A DNA stretch of 64,000 bases. It comes from Crassaminicella profunda (GTDB taxonomy: Bacteria; Bacillota; Clostridia; Peptostreptococcales; Thermotaleaceae). Positions 61,898-64,000 of this stretch are shown piece by piece. The DNA lies in the NCBI RefSeq assembly GCF_019884785.1, contig NZ_CP082326.1:1853355-1917354 (forward strand). The letters are read 5' to 3'. A program made the translations under genes and the position numbers. A model generated the notes under the pieces. The model searched no databases, was not told where the DNA came from, and saw only the letters and a program-made list of their open reading frames with translations. Every line of letters starts with the position of its first letter. Within the stretch, counting starts at the first letter, position 1.

Positions 61898-62327
61898 ATT
61901 CCTGCACAATTTTAGATATGCTAGGCATGTACTGTTTATTCTTTTTAAAACTTCCTTCATGTAATCGAATAGTCATATAAGTTATGGCTGTTAACAAGAA
62001 TCCTATGATCATTGCATACATTTCCAAATGCTCTACAACGCCTATTTTTTTTAATAGAAAACTACCTCCACCAACTCCTATAATGAGAGCAATTAGTGGA
62101 ATGACATAAGCAATAAATGCAGCTTTTAAAACATTTTGTGTTTCTAAATTCACTTCAACCTTATCTCCAACTTGCGCCGCTACCTTATTGAACACAACAA
62201 TTTTAAATTCCATATTTTCTTGTCCAAACTGACAAGCTCCACACTCACCTCATGCTGCATTTCTTTGCATTAAAACTCTTGCTCTACGATTATCTAGTAC
62301 TTCAAGAACCTCTCCTACTTCAATCAT
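61896..62327 (-). CDS. SoxR-reducing/RseC family membrane protein with in-frame UGA (putative selenoprotein)
   Basis: Starting at ATG 62327 (after AAAGAGGTGAGTAAA) the frame reads MIEVGEVLEVLDNRRARVLM, then QRNAA, UGA at 62252-62250, then GECGACQFGQENMEFKIVV. It continues without a break through two membrane helices (AAFIAYVIPLIALIIGVGG; YAMIIGFLLTAITYMTI) to the stop at 61896: 143 residues if UGA is read. Family members have CxxCxxC here, so UGA replaces the first Cys and gives U-G-E-C-G-A-C. A bacterial-type SECIS hairpin follows at the right distance. If UGA were a true stop, only a 25-residue peptide would form. Restarting at the ATG near 62213 would lose the redox motif. Confidence 0.75.
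62219..62252 (-). promoter_or_regulatory. UGA codon and SECIS-like hairpin
   Basis: After UGA (62252-62250) come 13 nt, then CTTGTC (62236-62231), loop AGTTTG, GACAAG (62224-62219). The loop opens 19 nt after UGA and has G at its second position, as described for bacterial SECIS elements. Confidence 0.6.
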
Positions 62328-62360
62328 TTTACTCACCTCTTTATTCAACATACTCCATTT

Positions 62361-64000
62361 TTACTTCTCTACTACTGATTGAATATGCAACTCTTCTAAT
62401 TGTTTTTCATCAACTACAGATGGTGCTTCTGTCATAGGCGATGAAGCATTTTGAGTTTTAGGAAAAGCAATGACTTCACGAATACTATTATTTCCTGTAA
62501 GTAGCATCACTAATCGATCTAATCCATAAGCAATACCACCATGTGGAGGTGTACCATATTTAAATGCTTCCAGTAAAAATCCAAATTGTGCCCAAGCTTC
62601 TTCTTCTGTAAATCCTAAAGCTTTAAACATTCTTTTTTGAATATCACTATTATGAATTCTAATACTTCCTCCACCTATTTCAACACCATTTAATACAATA
62701 TCATAAGCTTTCGCACGTGCTTTATGAGGTGCTGTTTCTAAAAGCTCAAGGTCTTCTTCCTTTGGTGAAGTAAATGGATGGTGTTTTGCAACATATCGAT
62801 CATCTTCTTCGTCATATTCAAACAATGGAAAATCTGTTACCCATAAAAGCTTATAGTCGTTTTTATCTAAAATATCTAATTTTTTAGCTATTTCTACCCT
62901 TAAATGACCTAATGCATCATATACTACACTTGATTTATCCGCTACGATTAAAATTAAATCTCCTGTCTTTCCATCCAATCTTTCAATGATACTATTCATT
63001 TCTTCCTCACTGAAGAATTTGGCAATTGGAGAATTTATACCCTCATCTGTAATTCTAATCCAAGCTAATCCCTTTGCACCATAAGTTTTTGCAAAGTCCT
63101 CTAATTTCTTAACACCTTTTTTGCTAAAAGAACCTTCATATCCATTGATATTGATTCCTCGTACATCTCCTCCATTTTTTACTGTATCACTAAATACTTT
63201 AAATCCACTGTTCTTTACAATATCATTTAAAGCTTTTAATTCAAATCCAAATCTAATATCTGGCTTGTCTGAACCGAATCTATCCATTGCTTCACTATAA
63301 GGCATTCTCTTTAGTGGAAGAGTCACATCTACATTTAACATTTCTTTAAACATTTTTTGTATAAGTCTTTCATTGATAGACAATACATCTTCAACATCCA
63401 CAAAAGACATTTCAATATCAATCTGCGTAAATTCAGGCTGCCTATCTGCTCTTAAATCTTCATCTCTGAAGCATTTTACAATTTGGAAATATCTATCCAT
63501 ACCAGAAACCATCAATAATTGCTTAAATAATTGTGGTGATTGAGGAAGTGCATAGAATTTTCCTGGGTTTACACGGCTTGGTACCAAATAATCTCTAGCA
63601 CCTTCTGGAGTAGGTTTTTCAAGCATAGGTGTCTCTATTTCAGCAAATCCATTTTCATCAAGAAAATCTCTTGTAAGCTTTGCTAATTTATGTCTGAACA
63701 TAAGATTTTTTTGCATCTTAGGTTTTCTTAAATCAAGATATCTATATTTTAATCTTAAATTTTCTGAAACTTCATCTTCATCTTCTATGTAAATAGGTGG
63801 GGTTTGCGCTTCAGAGAATACTTTTAATTCACTAGCAAATACTTCAATATCTCCAGTTGGCATATTTTTATTGATAGATTCTCTCATTTTTACAATTCCC
63901 TTAATACCGATTACATATTCTCCTCTAATCTTTTCAGCTTTTGCAAAAGCTTCTTCTGACACATCATTGTCAAATACAATTTGTACAAGCCCTGATCGAT
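62361..64000 (-). CDS. aspS: Aspartyl-tRNA synthetase (N-terminus outside window)
   Basis: About 546 codons are visible; the reading frame is open to the right edge and starts within RSGLVQIVFDNDVSEEAFAK of the anticodon-binding domain, so only roughly the first 45-50 residues are missing. A GTG at 63962 is internal, not the start. Class II motifs: FRDEDLRADRQPEFTQIDIE (motif 2) and GIAYGLDRLVMLLTG (motif 3), with the bacterial GAD insertion between them. It charges tRNA-Asp. Confidence 0.96.
   Translation of the reverse strand, partial: RSGLVQIVFDNDVSEEAFAKAEKIRGEYVIGIKGIVKMRESINKNMPTGDIEVFASELKVFSEAQTPPIYIEDEDEVSENLRLKYRYLDLRKPKMQKNLMFRHKLAKLTRDFLDENGFAEIETPMLEKPTPEGARDYLVPSRVNPGKFYALPQSPQLFKQLLMVSGMDRYFQIVKCFRDEDLRADRQPEFTQIDIEMSFVDVEDVLSINERLIQKMFKEMLNVDVTLPLKRMPYSEAMDRFGSDKPDIRFGFELKALNDIVKNSGFKVFSDTVKNGGDVRGININGYEGSFSKKGVKKLEDFAKTYGAKGLAWIRITDEGINSPIAKFFSEEEMNSIIERLDGKTGDLILIVADKSSVVYDALGHLRVEIAKKLDILDKNDYKLLWVTDFPLFEYDEEDDRYVAKHHPFTSPKEEDLELLETAPHKARAKAYDIVLNGVEIGGGSIRIHNSDIQKRMFKALGFTEEEAWAQFGFLLEAFKYGTPPHGGIAYGLDRLVMLLTGNNSIREVIAFPKTQNASSPMTEAPSVVDEKQLEELHIQSVVEK

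Noticed and set aside
61896-62213. A 105-residue RseC-like gene starting at an internal ATG near 62213
   Set aside because: No ribosome site there, and it would lack the family's redox motif; the longer frame through UGA has a good ribosome site.
1-64000. tRNA, rRNA, CRISPR array or insertion sequence
   Set aside because: None was recognised on either strand; no cloverleaf-like CCA-ended genes, regularly spaced repeats or transposase genes were seen.

Overview
The window is chromosomal DNA of a low-GC, spore-forming, amino-acid-fermenting clostridium. The evidence is AT-rich coding sequence with strong AGGAGG ribosome sites, a sporulation sigma-K gene, a complete oxidative ornithine (Stickland) operon, an alaS T-box, and gene order typical of Firmicutes (mltG-trmR-U32 peptidase-udk-pbp; ireB-alaS). 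The species cannot be named from sequence alone. Most genes lie on the minus strand. LAYOUT: 1-1330 is the start of a type IV pilus ATPase gene behind a cyclic-di-GMP-II riboswitch. 1949-9568 is the most remarkable region: the sigK gene (pro-sigma-K) is split into THREE in-frame exons by TWO separate excisable elements, each with its own large serine recombinase (4648-6183 and 7554-9188) and its own small candidate directionality-factor gene. Removing both elements at short repeated cores restores a 244-codon pro-sigma-K. 9656-30477 is housekeeping: class B PBP, udk, U32 peptidase, trmR, mltG, rnase J, fur-type regulator, ruvX, ireB, alaS with T-box, AI-2E-family exporter, mnmA and iscU-iscS-iscR. 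30601-49108 is a cluster of coat-like proteins, glycosyltransferases, two CgeB-like fusion enzymes and nucleotide-sugar enzymes. Several of its promoters match the sigma-K consensus (AC, 16-17 nt, CATAnnnTA). 49510-59078 is the sigma-54-controlled operon ord-ortA-ortB-oraS-oraE-reactivase-orr with its activator. 59192-64000 holds glyA, a ThrE-type exporter pair, an RseC-family gene with an in-frame UGA at a conserved cysteine position, and the 3' part of aspS. HOW IT FITS TOGETHER: excision of both elements in the mother cell would create sigma-K, which in turn should transcribe the coat/glycan cluster at 30-49 kb and also coat-like cargo genes inside the elements themselves. The ornithine operon, switched on by its PAS-AAA-Fis activator, is the catabolic theme. 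The possible selenoprotein would fit an amino-acid-fermenting lifestyle. No rRNA, tRNA, CRISPR array or insertion sequence was recognised.
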